From contig JAVXMY010000003.1 of assembly GCA_036646055.1 (NCBI GenBank), forward strand, positions 1-64,000: DNA of 64,000 nucleotides. Direction: 5' to 3'. The notes beneath the pieces were generated by a model that saw only the letters and a list, made by a program, of their open reading frames with translations, was not told the DNA's origin and ran no database searches. The translations under genes and the position numbers were made by a program. Source of the DNA: JAVWMQ01 sp036646055. Lineage in GTDB: Bacteria; Bacillota; Clostridia; Peptostreptococcales; Anaerovoracaceae. Positions 9,313-16,431 of this stretch are shown piece by piece (position 1 is the first letter of the stretch; every line of letters starts with the position of its first letter).

Positions 9313-10263
9313 TTAATCAAATAATTTACTAATTGACTGGTTAGTGTGAACTCTAGTCATTGCATCTGCAAATAAAGGTGCAACTGATAATGTTTCAAAT
9401 TTATCACTAACTTTACTTAAGTCTAATGGAACTGTGTTTAATAACAGCACCTGCTCAAATGGAGAACTTTCAAGTCTTTCAATTGCTGGACCTGATAGTA
9501 CTGGGTGAGTAGCGCAACATCTTACACTTTTAGCTCCTAAATCCATAAGTGCCTTACCAGCATTACAAATTGTTCCTGCTGTATCAATCATATCATCAAC
9601 CACGATGCAATTTTTACCTTTGATATCACCAATAATGTTCATAATTTCACTTTTGTTTGGTTCAGGTCTTCTTTTGTCAATAATTGCAATTGGTGCATTT
9701 AATGGTTCCGCAACACTTCTAGCTCTAGTTACACTACCATGGTCAGGTGAAACTACCACTAAATCTTCTACTGAATTTTTTTTGAAGTAATCCACCAAAA
9801 TTGGAACACCTACCAAATGATCAACTGGAACATCAAAGTATCCCTGAATCTGTGAAGCATGTAAGTCCATTGAAACAACTCTATCAGCACCTGCAGCAAT
9901 TAAAATATCTGCAACTAACTTCGCTGTAATTGGATCTCTAGCCTTAGCTTTTCTATCTTGTCTTGCATATCCATAGTAAGGGATAACTGCATTAATTCTT
10001 CCTGCAGAAGCTCTCTTCATGGCATCAATCATAATTAACAGTTCCATTAGGTTATCATTTACTGGATTACATGTTGACTGTACAATAAAACAATCAATAC
10101 CTCTAACTGTTTCTCCAATATTAACACAAATTTCACCATCGCTGAATTTCTTAACAGTAGCCTTGCCTAGTGGTTTTCCCATAATATTTGCAATCTCTTC
10201 TGCTAGTTCCGGATGAGAATTACCCGCAAATACTTTATAATCTGAAAACGCTCCCTTATTCAT
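9313..10263 (-). CDS. prs: Ribose-phosphate pyrophosphokinase
   Basis: Makes PRPP from ribose 5-phosphate and ATP, feeding purine, pyrimidine, NAD, histidine and tryptophan synthesis. The 316 residues match class I enzymes: the flexible loop YYGYARQDRKAKAR (96-109), SMDLHASQIQGYFD (131-144) and the PRPP-binding site VVDDMIDTAGT (221-231). It overlaps glmU by 8 nt, with the ribosome-binding site inside glmU. The glmU-prs pairing is classical. PRPP is also the effector of PurR, encoded divergently nearby. Confidence 0.97.
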   Translation of the reverse strand: MNKGAFSDYKVFAGNSHPELAEEIANIMGKPLGKATVKKFSDGEICVNIGETVRGIDCFIVQSTCNPVNDNLMELLIMIDAMKRASAGRINAVIPYYGYARQDRKAKARDPITAKLVADILIAAGADRVVSMDLHASQIQGYFDVPVDHLVGVPILVDYFKKNSVEDLVVVSPDHGSVTRARSVAEPLNAPIAIIDKRRPEPNKSEIMNIIGDIKGKNCIVVDDMIDTAGTICNAGKALMDLGAKSVRCCATHPVLSGPAIERLESSPFEQVLLLNTVPLDLSKVSDKFETLSVAPLFADAMTRVHTNQSISKLFD

Positions 10264-10990
10264 CTTTTCCTCCTTTAGATGTTCTCTTAATCAGGCCCTT
10301 CCTTTGAACCCAATCTTTAATAACTTTTGCCTTGCTTCTAGATACATACAATGAACCTTCTGGTACATCAGTTGTAACTGTACTTCCAGCAGCAATATAC
10401 GACTCTCTTTCAACTGTAACAGGTGAAACCAAATTAGTATTACAACCAACAAAAGCTCCGTCCTCAACAGTTGTTCTGTATTTGTTTTTGCCGTCATAAT
10501 TTACAAATACGACGCCACAACCCAAATTAACATTTTCACCAACATCCGCATCTCCTATATAAGTTAGATGGGACACCTTACTTCCATTCCCAAAATTGGA
10601 ATTCTTTATTTCAACAAAGTCGCCAACCTTACACTTCTTACCAACCCTACTGTTTGGCCTTAAGTAAGCAAAAGGACCTACTTTAGTTTCTTCTCCAATT
10701 TCGCTTTCTAGGATAACTGAACTTTGAATTTCAACATTATCTTCAATTTTAGAATTTTCAATTCTTGTATTTTGTCCAATTAAGCAATTTTCTCCAATGG
10801 TAACATCACCTTTAATTACTGTACATGGATAGATAACTGTACCTTTACCAATTGATACCTTTCCTTCTATATAAACTTGTTTAATATCTACAAAGTATAC
10901 CCCTTCTTTAGAATACTCTAAATTCTTCTCTACTCTTTTTCTCTCTTCCAAAACCACTTCTTCATATGTATTAATTATCTTGTGATTCAT
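10256..10990 (-). CDS. glmU: GlmU acetyltransferase half (glucosamine-1-phosphate N-acetyltransferase), no uridylyltransferase domain
   Basis: Only 244 residues, against about 455 for bifunctional GlmU. The reading frame starts in what is normally the interdomain linker and continues through the left-handed beta helix (about 38-225). The residues that bind and acetylate glucosamine 1-phosphate are present: R111, K129, H141, Y144, N164/Y165 and K168. The N-terminal Rossmann domain with its GxGTRM-type motif is absent. The start ATG lies inside murC (20-nt overlap) and has an AAAGGGAAATGAAG site, so this is a clean coding unit rather than a frameshift. UTP-dependent activation must come from another gene. 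Confidence 0.85.
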   Translation of the reverse strand: MNHKIINTYEEVVLEERKRVEKNLEYSKEGVYFVDIKQVYIEGKVSIGKGTVIYPCTVIKGDVTIGENCLIGQNTRIENSKIEDNVEIQSSVILESEIGEETKVGPFAYLRPNSRVGKKCKVGDFVEIKNSNFGNGSKVSHLTYIGDADVGENVNLGCGVVFVNYDGKNKYRTTVEDGAFVGCNTNLVSPVTVERESYIAAGSTVTTDVPEGSLYVSRSKAKVIKDWVQRKGLIKRTSKGGKDE

Positions 10991-12374
10991 TCTTCATTTC
11001 CCTTTCAATTAGCATTTCGCCAACTTTGTAAATATCTCCTGCACCCATAGTAATTACTAAATCATTTTCATCTGCATTATCATATACAAATCTGGAAATA
11101 TCCCCAAATTTCTCAAAGAAATAAACCTCTTTGCCTGGGAATTTCTTTTTGATTTCAGGCACCAAAGATTTAGAACTTATCTTTTCAATATTTTTTTCTC
11201 TAGCTGCATAAATTTCAGCTAGTATTATTTTATCTGCATTTTCAAAAGAACTTGCAAACTCATCAAAGAGTGCCATAGTTCTTGTATAAGTATGTGGCTG
11301 AAATAGACACCATAAATTATTATGTTCCATATTTTTTGCCGCATTAAGTGTAGCTTTTATTTCTGTAGGATGATGTGCATAGTCGTCTACAACTAAGATG
11401 TTGTTCTTAAATGTTCCCTGAATATCAAATCTTCTTTCAGTGCCAGTATATTTAGCTAATGTTGCCTTAGCAACTGATACCTCTACACCCATTAAATGTG
11501 CACAAGCTATTGCCGCTACTGAATTAATTATATTATATTCCCCTGGAATATTTAAAGAAATTTCTGTTAAAAACTCCCCTTTGTAATATAGGTCATATGT
11601 GGGCATGCCACCATTATCAAAATCCACATTCATGGCAGCATAATCGCATTCTTTAGATAGTCCAAAAGTAAGAACATTATCCATATCTCTAACGGCTTTA
11701 TTTACAAAAGCATTAGCATTATAAGCTAAAATAGTACCATTTTTAGGAACTAATTCAGTGAAACTTCTAAAAGATCTAACTATATGGTCTATATCTTTAA
11801 AATAATCCAAATGGTCAGAATCAATGTTTAAAATAATTTCAATTTTTGGTCTTAATTCTAAAAAACTATCTTTATATTCACAAGCTTCTGTTACAAAGTA
11901 TTTATTACTACCTATTCTAACATTTCCGTTTATTTCTTTTAAATTGCCCCCTACAAGTAAAGTAGGATCCAAATCTGCATCTTGTAATATTAAAGAAAGC
12001 ATAGATGTAGTAGTGGTCTTACCATGAGTACCTGAAACAGCAATACTGTTATCACATTTCTCCATAAGATACCCTAGCATTTCTGCTCTAGACACTAATG
12101 GTTTGCCTATTCTATCTGCCTCTGCCATTTCAGGATTTGTCATCCCTACAGCTGCAGTATAAACAACCAAATCAACATCTTTAATATTCTTGGCATCATG
12201 TCCGATAAAAACTTTAATACCATCTGCTATTAATTCTTTAACTTTAGCACTTTCGTTCATATCTGAACCTGTAATATTAAAACCATTTGCCATTAGAATT
12301 TTAGCAATGGCAGACATACCAATACCACCAATTCCTATGCAATGTATATTTTTATATTTATCTATATTAATCAT
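10971..12374 (-). CDS. murC: UDP-N-acetylmuramate--L-alanine ligase
   Basis: Adds L-alanine to UDP-MurNAc, the first step of the peptidoglycan stem peptide. The 467 residues carry the N-terminal nucleotide-sugar motif GIGGIGMSAIA (14-24), the ATP P-loop SGTHGKTTTTSM (about 114-125), the DDYAHHPTEIKATL motif and FQPHTYTRT. The ATG at 12374 has GGAGG upstream and matches the family N-terminus; an earlier in-frame ATG has no ribosome-binding site. It is the first gene of the leftward operon, driven by the promoter at 12404-12432. Confidence 0.96.
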   Translation of the reverse strand: MINIDKYKNIHCIGIGGIGMSAIAKILMANGFNITGSDMNESAKVKELIADGIKVFIGHDAKNIKDVDLVVYTAAVGMTNPEMAEADRIGKPLVSRAEMLGYLMEKCDNSIAVSGTHGKTTTTSMLSLILQDADLDPTLLVGGNLKEINGNVRIGSNKYFVTEACEYKDSFLELRPKIEIILNIDSDHLDYFKDIDHIVRSFRSFTELVPKNGTILAYNANAFVNKAVRDMDNVLTFGLSKECDYAAMNVDFDNGGMPTYDLYYKGEFLTEISLNIPGEYNIINSVAAIACAHLMGVEVSVAKATLAKYTGTERRFDIQGTFKNNILVVDDYAHHPTEIKATLNAAKNMEHNNLWCLFQPHTYTRTMALFDEFASSFENADKIILAEIYAAREKNIEKISSKSLVPEIKKKFPGKEVYFFEKFGDISRFVYDNADENDLVITMGAGDIYKVGEMLIEREMKNESQDN

Positions 12375-12403
12375 ATTGAATACCTCCAACTCAAACACGT
12401 TAG

Positions 12404-12432
12404 ATTATACCATATTCTAGAGTATTTTGGGT
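12404..12432 (-). promoter_or_regulatory. Extended -10 promoter of the murC operon
   Basis: On the minus strand TGGTATAAT (TATAAT at 12409-12404) forms an extended -10 element. The -35 region is poor (ACCCAA). It is back-to-back with the purR promoter, with about 7 bp between the two elements. Confidence 0.65.
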
Positions 12433-12438
12433 AACAAA

Positions 12439-12467
12439 TTGACAATTTAATTCAAAAATAATATTAT
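12439..12467 (+). promoter_or_regulatory. Promoter of purR
   Basis: TTGACA (12439-12444), a 17-nt spacer and TATTAT (12462-12467). It diverges from the murC promoter. Confidence 0.8.
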
Positions 12468-12507
12468 CAATAATACATTGCTATCCAAAAGGCAAAAGGA
12501 GATTAAG

Positions 12508-13317
12508 ATGAAAAGAACAGCAAGAGTTTCATTTATAATACAGACTTTAAATGAAACTCCAAACAAACTATATTCCCTATCATATTTCAGTAAGAAACTA
12601 AAGGTGGCTAAGTCTAGTATAAGCGAAGATATTTCAGTTGCCAAAGAAGTAGTAGCAACATTAGAAACAGGTTCAATAGAAACTATTTCCGGCCCATTAG
12701 GCGGAGTAATATTCAAACCCCACATTAGTGATTCAGAGGTAATTGCCTTCCAAAATGAAATCTGTAATGTTTTGAGCAACAATAATAGATTTTTAGGCAA
12801 CGGTTTCATATATACTTCAGATATTATGTTTAATCCTAATATAGCTGAAAACTTTGCAAAGATTTTCTTTAGAAAATTCAAAGAACAAAACATTGATTAT
12901 GTAGCAACCATAGAAACAAAAGGCATTCCACTTGCAATGATGACTGCAAAACTATTAAATGTACCTCTAATAGTTGTACGTCGTGCTTCTAAAATTTCAG
13001 AAGGAACAGCTGTTAGCATTAACTACTTCTCTGGAACTTCAAATCTTATTCAAAAAATGACATTAGCCCAGAAATCCATTCACGGAAGCGGTAAGGCAAT
13101 TATTATTGATGACTTCATGCGTGGAGGAGGAAGTATCAAAGGTATTACAGAGTTACTTTCAGAATTTGAAATAAAAGTAGTTGGTGTCGGGGTCGCAATA
13201 GTAGCCACTACGCCTAAATACAAGAAAATTAACGATTTTACGCCAGTATTACATATGGGGAATATAAATGAGGAAAAACGCACCATAGAGTTATTTCCGA
13301 ATTATCAGATTTTTTAA
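12508..13317 (+). CDS. purR: Purine operon repressor PurR (Bacillus type)
   Basis: A 269-residue regulator with an N-terminal winged-helix domain (about 1-72, MKRTARVSFIIQTLNETPNK) and a phosphoribosyltransferase-fold effector domain. Its PRPP-binding loop reads IIIDDFMRGGGSIKG (198-212). In Bacillus it represses purine genes and is released by PRPP. The ATG at 12508 follows AAAGGAG; an upstream TTG is unlikely. spoVG follows as in Bacillus, although the intervening yabJ is missing. Confidence 0.93.
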   Translation: MKRTARVSFIIQTLNETPNKLYSLSYFSKKLKVAKSSISEDISVAKEVVATLETGSIETISGPLGGVIFKPHISDSEVIAFQNEICNVLSNNNRFLGNGFIYTSDIMFNPNIAENFAKIFFRKFKEQNIDYVATIETKGIPLAMMTAKLLNVPLIVVRRASKISEGTAVSINYFSGTSNLIQKMTLAQKSIHGSGKAIIIDDFMRGGGSIKGITELLSEFEIKVVGVGVAIVATTPKYKKINDFTPVLHMGNINEEKRTIELFPNYQIF

Positions 13318-13325
13318 AAAATTGC

Positions 13326-13354
13326 TTGTTAATGTACCCTATCCATAGTATAAT
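13326..13354 (+). promoter_or_regulatory. Promoter of spoVG
   Basis: TTGTTA (13326-13331), a 17-nt spacer and a consensus TATAAT (13349-13354). Confidence 0.75.
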
Positions 13355-13411
13355 GAATTGATGTAAAAAACATAAGACTAATTATTATTACGTGAAAGGG
13401 TGGTGTCATTT

Positions 13412-13699
13412 ATGAACATAACTGATGTAAGAATTCGAAAACTAAACAATGAAGGAAAAATGAAGGCTGTAGTATCCATTACTTTTGACGACGAATTTGT
13501 AGTTCACGACATTAAAATCATTGATGGTCAGAACGGATTATTTGTTGCTATGCCTAGCAGAAAAATGGGAGAAGGAGATTTTCGAGATATTGCACATCCA
13601 CTGTCACTTGAAACCAGAAACAAAATCAAAGATGCTATTTTTGCAAAGTATGAAGAAATAGCAGCTGAAGCAGATGCATTTGAAGAGAATGAATTATAG
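13412..13699 (+). CDS. spoVG: SpoVG regulatory nucleic-acid-binding protein
   Basis: A 95-residue SpoVG: MNITDVRIRKL, VVHDIKIIDGQNGLFVAMPSRK and FRDIAHPLS are the family signature. In other Bacillota it is a small DNA/RNA-binding regulator affecting septation, sporulation and virulence. The ATG at 13412 is preferred over the upstream GTG codons because it matches the family N-terminus and follows AAAGGGTGG. It has its own promoter and terminator. SpoVG alone does not prove sporulation, since non-sporulating Bacillota also have it. Confidence 0.95.
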   Translation: MNITDVRIRKLNNEGKMKAVVSITFDDEFVVHDIKIIDGQNGLFVAMPSRKMGEGDFRDIAHPLSLETRNKIKDAIFAKYEEIAAEADAFEENEL

Positions 13700-13723
13700 T
13701 AAAATAATACAGCATATTCATCT

Positions 13724-13751
13724 AGAGAACACTTTTAGTGTTCTCTTTTTT
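13724..13751 (+). terminator. Terminator of spoVG
   Basis: AGAGAACACT (13724-13733) and AGTGTTCTCT (13737-13746) form a perfect 10-bp stem with a TTT loop, followed by a T run. Confidence 0.9.
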
Positions 13752-13816
13752 AGGCTCTATAACTGACATAAAGAAGTGCTAAACGCCTTTGATACAGGTT
13801 TTACAAGCAACTTCAG

Positions 13817-13975
13817 GAGCTCAAAAGGCTAAAGCCACAATCATAACCACCCTTCCAAAGGGTGGTTTGCACTAGGGCTGTAAGCCCATGTGTTACATGC
13901 TAGCGTCTCAAGGCGCTAGCTTTTCATTTTATTCAAGCTACATTGCCTTTGCCTCTTTAACTTACCCCACAAAGG
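13817..13975. mobile_element. IS200/IS605-type remnant without transposase
   Basis: This stretch holds stacked hairpins: AACCACCCTT/AAGGGTGGTT (13845-13867), GGGCT/AGCCC (13875-13887) and GCTAGCG/CGCTAGC (13899-13920). It ends in a 47-bp segment (13929-13975) identical except for one base to 19721-19767 next to the tnpA remnant. A GAGCTCAA...AGGCTAAAGCC segment (13817-13837) recurs near 20356. Subterminal hairpins of this kind are typical of IS200/IS605 ends. No transposase is present, so it is a deletion derivative or a non-autonomous copy. The exact ends are unknown. Confidence 0.6.
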
Positions 13976-14099
13976 ATGAACCAGTATTAATATTAGAAAT
14001 AACATCTGTGGAACCAGAAATATATGCAAATGCATTTGCTGGCAAAAGGGATGTTATTAATATTAAATAAATTAATAGCTTTAGTGTTTTTTTCTTCAT
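13962..14099 (-). pseudogene. Truncated secreted-protein gene interrupted by the IS remnant
   Basis: A good AAAGGAG site and ATG at 14099 open a 45-residue frame with a convincing signal peptide (MKKKTLKLLIYLILITSLLPANAFA, cleavage after about residue 25). It then stops within the IS-derived repeat. The last codons, from about 13975 down, come from the repeat. I read it as the 5' fragment of a secreted-protein gene broken by the insertion. The original product is unrecognisable. Confidence 0.5.
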
Positions 14100-14113
14100 T
14101 TTATTCTCCTTTC

Positions 14114-14138
14114 TAAAAAAGAGAGACTTTCGTCTCTC
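14114..14138 (-). terminator. Terminator of the FN3 protein gene
   Basis: GAGAGAC (14121-14127) and GTCTCTC (14132-14138) form a 7-bp stem with a 4-nt loop. On the minus strand it is followed by six T residues. Confidence 0.85.
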
Positions 14139-14163
14139 CTTAAAATATAATCCATATTGTTTT

Positions 14164-15192
14164 TTAAAATCCATAATCTATAACTATATAATCTGGATTA
14201 GTTATATAACTTCCATCTTCATACTTGCTTATATCTGTAATCCCTCCATACTTTTTTGCATTATCCATGAGTGTAGAATCCACACTTTTTTTATAGTCAG
14301 CTAAAATGTACATTACTTTTGCCTTACTGCCTGTATGAGTAATTAAATCTAGTATAACTACATCTCCATATTTATTACCAGTTAGCTTATTATTTTTTAC
14401 TCCAACTATACTAAGTCCTTCATACAGTCTTCTATAATTTTCGCCAGGGTTATTAGCATAAGACCATTCCCCTTCTTCTGGTTTTATTGGTAAGCCAAGC
14501 TTTAATACACTAGGATCATAATTAATAACCCTAACCTTACTGCTTACTCTGTTAGAACTTTGTGCTAATTTAATATATATTGGTTCACACAACCCAGCCA
14601 TACTACTTAAAGCTGCTGGACTATACATATTAGCATTTATACTAGATACAAACAACGTATTATCACTATTCGCCAAATAAAATCTGTTTTTATCATAGCT
14701 ACTAATTCGTCTTACAAAACTTGTACAGTTTTTAAGCTTACTGCCTGATGGCTGAGCTGATACCCAATAGCTATAATTACTATACTTGCCATTCTTAATA
14801 GCCTTTACTCTATAGTAATAAGTTACATTAGATTTTTTACTACTTGTAGTAAAACTTGTAGCTGATGTAGTTTTAACTTTCTTAAAACTTTTCCCCGATA
14901 CCTTTTGATATAGTGCATAACTATCTGCACCATCAACAGCATCCCAAGATAATTGCAGCTTGTTATTCTCTATAGCTGTAACTAAGAGATTATCTGGAAC
15001 ATCCTTTGCTGTTGGCTTATATACATTAGGTAAATTATTTTGTGGTACTGCATCCCAGCTATAGTATTTTCCATACTTGTTACCTTCGCCATTTGGATGC
15101 CTATAGTGCATCTTTGCAAACGCACTAGCTGGAATCAAAGTGGCTACCATAACTACACTTAATATAAGTGCTAAGACCTTTTTCTTTTTCAT
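14164..15192 (-). CDS. Secreted protein with one fibronectin type III domain
   Basis: 342 residues with a classical signal peptide (MKKKKVLALILSVVMVATLIPASAFA, about 1-26). An FN3 domain lies at about 65-150, recognised by LQLSWDAVDGADSYALYQ and TYYYRVKAIKNGKYSNYS. The C-terminal 190 residues show no motif I recognise. There is no LPXTG or surface-binding repeat, so it is probably released. The start has GGGAGG upstream. It is a single-gene unit with its own extended -10 promoter and terminator, next to the island of Fic cassettes. Confidence 0.75.
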   Translation of the reverse strand: MKKKKVLALILSVVMVATLIPASAFAKMHYRHPNGEGNKYGKYYSWDAVPQNNLPNVYKPTAKDVPDNLLVTAIENNKLQLSWDAVDGADSYALYQKVSGKSFKKVKTTSATSFTTSSKKSNVTYYYRVKAIKNGKYSNYSYWVSAQPSGSKLKNCTSFVRRISSYDKNRFYLANSDNTLFVSSINANMYSPAALSSMAGLCEPIYIKLAQSSNRVSSKVRVINYDPSVLKLGLPIKPEEGEWSYANNPGENYRRLYEGLSIVGVKNNKLTGNKYGDVVILDLITHTGSKAKVMYILADYKKSVDSTLMDNAKKYGGITDISKYEDGSYITNPDYIVIDYGF

Positions 15193-15230
15193 GTTTGTTT
15201 CCTCCCTAGATAAATTCTTTCTCTCTTTGT

Positions 15231-15259
15231 ATTATACCATACTTGTTTTACAAAGTTGA
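15231..15259 (-). promoter_or_regulatory. Extended -10 promoter of the FN3 protein gene
   Basis: On the minus strand TGGTATAAT, with TATAAT at 15236-15231. The -35 region is weak. The predicted start gives a leader of about 35 nt. Confidence 0.6.
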
Positions 15260-15302
15260 TATAATTTCTTTCAAGAAATACATTTCAGTGTCCACTCTTC
15301 TG

Positions 15303-15319
15303 CGTGCCAAGTTGGCACG
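15303..15319. repeat. Palindrome copy 1 (CGTGCCAAGTTGGCACG)
   Basis: A perfect 17-bp palindrome around a central G, the first of seven in 15.3-18.95 kb. This one lies between the FN3 gene promoter and the terminator at 15329-15356, with no Fic gene attached. Confidence 0.85.
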
Positions 15320-15328
15320 TGAGAAAAG

Positions 15329-15356
15329 AAAAAAGAGATGTAGCTGCACCTCTCTT
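15329..15356 (-). terminator. Probable terminator of the leftward toxin/Fic region
   Basis: AAGAGA (15333-15338) and TCTCTT (15351-15356) form an imperfect hairpin with additional inner pairs; a six-base T run follows on the minus strand. Confidence 0.5.
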
Positions 15357-15420
15357 AAATCTTTTCCTATTTTATATTATACCATAGATATTTTTCCCCT
15401 TTGTACCAATCTTTTTTTTA

Positions 15421-15572
15421 ACGAAATACGCTAAGCTGCATTTTTCGTAAAGTTATTGATAACTATAACCTTTATAGCTCCAATTAGCTGGTGAAGGCTA
15501 ATTAGAGCAGTTCATATGTATCTAATCAACTTTATTATAGTGCGTGCCAAGTTGGCACGCAGGTTTATAACT
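15421..15572. repeat. 152-bp direct repeat, copy 1
   Basis: Matches 16280-16431 with about two mismatches. It contains inverted segments AATTAGC...GCTAATT and AGTTAT...ATAACT, and ends in palindrome copy 2 plus a leftover stop and Leu codon. The two copies bracket the relBE pair. Confidence 0.9.
15542..15560. repeat. Palindrome copy 2 (GCGTGCCAAGTTGGCACGC)
   Basis: A 19-bp perfect palindrome. Six bases beyond it is TTATAA, the same stop-plus-leucine signature that ends the three Fic genes, but the coding sequence upstream is gone. Confidence 0.85.
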
Positions 15573-15596
15573 ATCGCTGCATGTTAGTAAAAAATA

Positions 15597-15619
15597 CAGC
15601 GTGCCAAGTTGACACGCTG
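15597..15619. repeat. Palindrome copy 3, terminator-like
   Basis: CAGCGTGCCAAGTTGACACGCTG has one mismatch in the core but a longer stem than the other copies. An A run lies to its left and a T run to its right, so it could terminate transcription in both directions. It lies about 95 nt beyond the relE stop codon. Confidence 0.75.
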
Positions 15620-15713
15620 CTTTTTCTTATTATTTCAATGTTTTAATTTCAGTAATACCTTTTATACTATTATTTTGATATACATTTCAAAATATCGCCA
15701 CACTATCTACTTT

Positions 15714-15977
15714 TTAATAAATATCTTTTCTATGTCCAATTCCCACAACTAATATAATTATATTTTCATCCTGAATTTCTGCTATTATTCTGTAATCGCC
15801 CACTCTATATCTCCACTGGCCACTATGATTAGCTGTCAAACTTTTACCATGTTGTCGGGGATTTAAACAACCCTCAATATTTTTTCTCAGCCAGCCCGTA
15901 ATAAGTGATGCGGTATGCTTATCCATTTTTTTTAATTGCTGTAATGCGCGTTTTGTAAATTTAATTTTAAAACGCAT
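15714..15977 (-). CDS. relE: RelE/ParE-family toxin
   Basis: An 87-residue toxin with the RelE fold signature: FTKRALQQLKKMDKHT at the N-terminus, GQWRYRVGDYRIIAEI in the core, and a C-terminal GIGHRKDIY carrying the usual His/Arg/Tyr. RelE-type toxins cleave mRNA on the ribosome; ParE relatives hit gyrase, and sequence alone does not settle which applies. Its ATG overlaps the antitoxin stop codon by one base, the normal translational coupling for this system. The pair lies between two 152-bp direct repeats. Confidence 0.85.
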   Translation of the reverse strand: MRFKIKFTKRALQQLKKMDKHTASLITGWLRKNIEGCLNPRQHGKSLTANHSGQWRYRVGDYRIIAEIQDENIIILVVGIGHRKDIY

Positions 15978-16195
15978 TACAACCCTAACTCTCTTTCTAC
16001 ATCATCAAGAGAATATGTAACAGAATTAGTCTCATACTCCTCCATCGCTTTTTTATAAGCTTTTAGATCATATTCATCTTCTATACGTTCAATTACAGAC
16101 TGTCTTACTAGTTCAGATAATGTAAGTCCATTTAATTTGGCATAATTTTTAAAAAGCATAGTATCGGCTTCGTTTAATCTTAAAGAAATAGTCAT
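15977..16195 (-). CDS. relB: RelB-family antitoxin, ribbon-helix-helix type
   Basis: 72 residues. The N-terminal MTISLRLNEADTMLFKNYAKLNGLTLSELVRQSVIERI is a typical ribbon-helix-helix DNA-binding domain. The acidic C-terminal part (about 45-72, ending LDDVERELGL) would wrap the toxin. It probably represses its own promoter, which carries the direct repeat TTGTATTACA twice at 16212-16231. Confidence 0.85.
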   Translation of the reverse strand: MTISLRLNEADTMLFKNYAKLNGLTLSELVRQSVIERIEDEYDLKAYKKAMEEYETNSVTYSLDDVERELGL

Positions 16196-16220
16196 AATTT
16201 CACCCCTTTCCTTGTATTAC

Positions 16221-16249
16221 ATTGTATTACAACGTAATAGATTTGTCAA
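16221..16249 (-). promoter_or_regulatory. Promoter and probable operator of relBE
   Basis: On the minus strand TTGACA (16249-16244), a 17-nt spacer and TACAAT (16226-16221). Tandem TTGTATTACA repeats overlap the -10 element and would suit an autoregulating ribbon-helix-helix antitoxin. Confidence 0.75.
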
Positions 16250-16279
16250 CTTTTATTGTCAACTGATTTCTAATGGATC

Positions 16280-16431
16280 ACGAAATACGCTAAGCTGCAT
16301 TTTTCGTAAAGTTATTGATAACTATAACCTTTATAGCTCCAATTAGCTGGTGAAGGCTAATTAGAGCAGTTCATATGTATCTAATCAACTTTATTATAGT
16401 GCGTGCCAAGTTGGCACACAGGCTTATAACT
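16280..16431. repeat. 152-bp direct repeat, copy 2
   Basis: A near-identical partner of 15421-15572. Its right end includes palindrome copy 4 and the last codons of the first Fic gene. The last 65 bp recur a third time at 17178-17242. Confidence 0.9.
16403..16417. repeat. Palindrome copy 4 (GTGCCAAGTTGGCAC)
   Basis: Lies 6 nt downstream of the stop codon of the Fic gene at 16424-17077. The 15-bp core is perfect. Confidence 0.85.

Noticed and set aside
12478..12507. TTG start for purR
   Set aside because: It would overlap the expected transcription start, and the ATG at 12508 has the proper AAAGGAG site.
13888..14070. Plus-strand open frame through the IS remnant
   Set aside because: It runs through hairpins and the reverse of the signal-peptide fragment; no ribosome-binding site.
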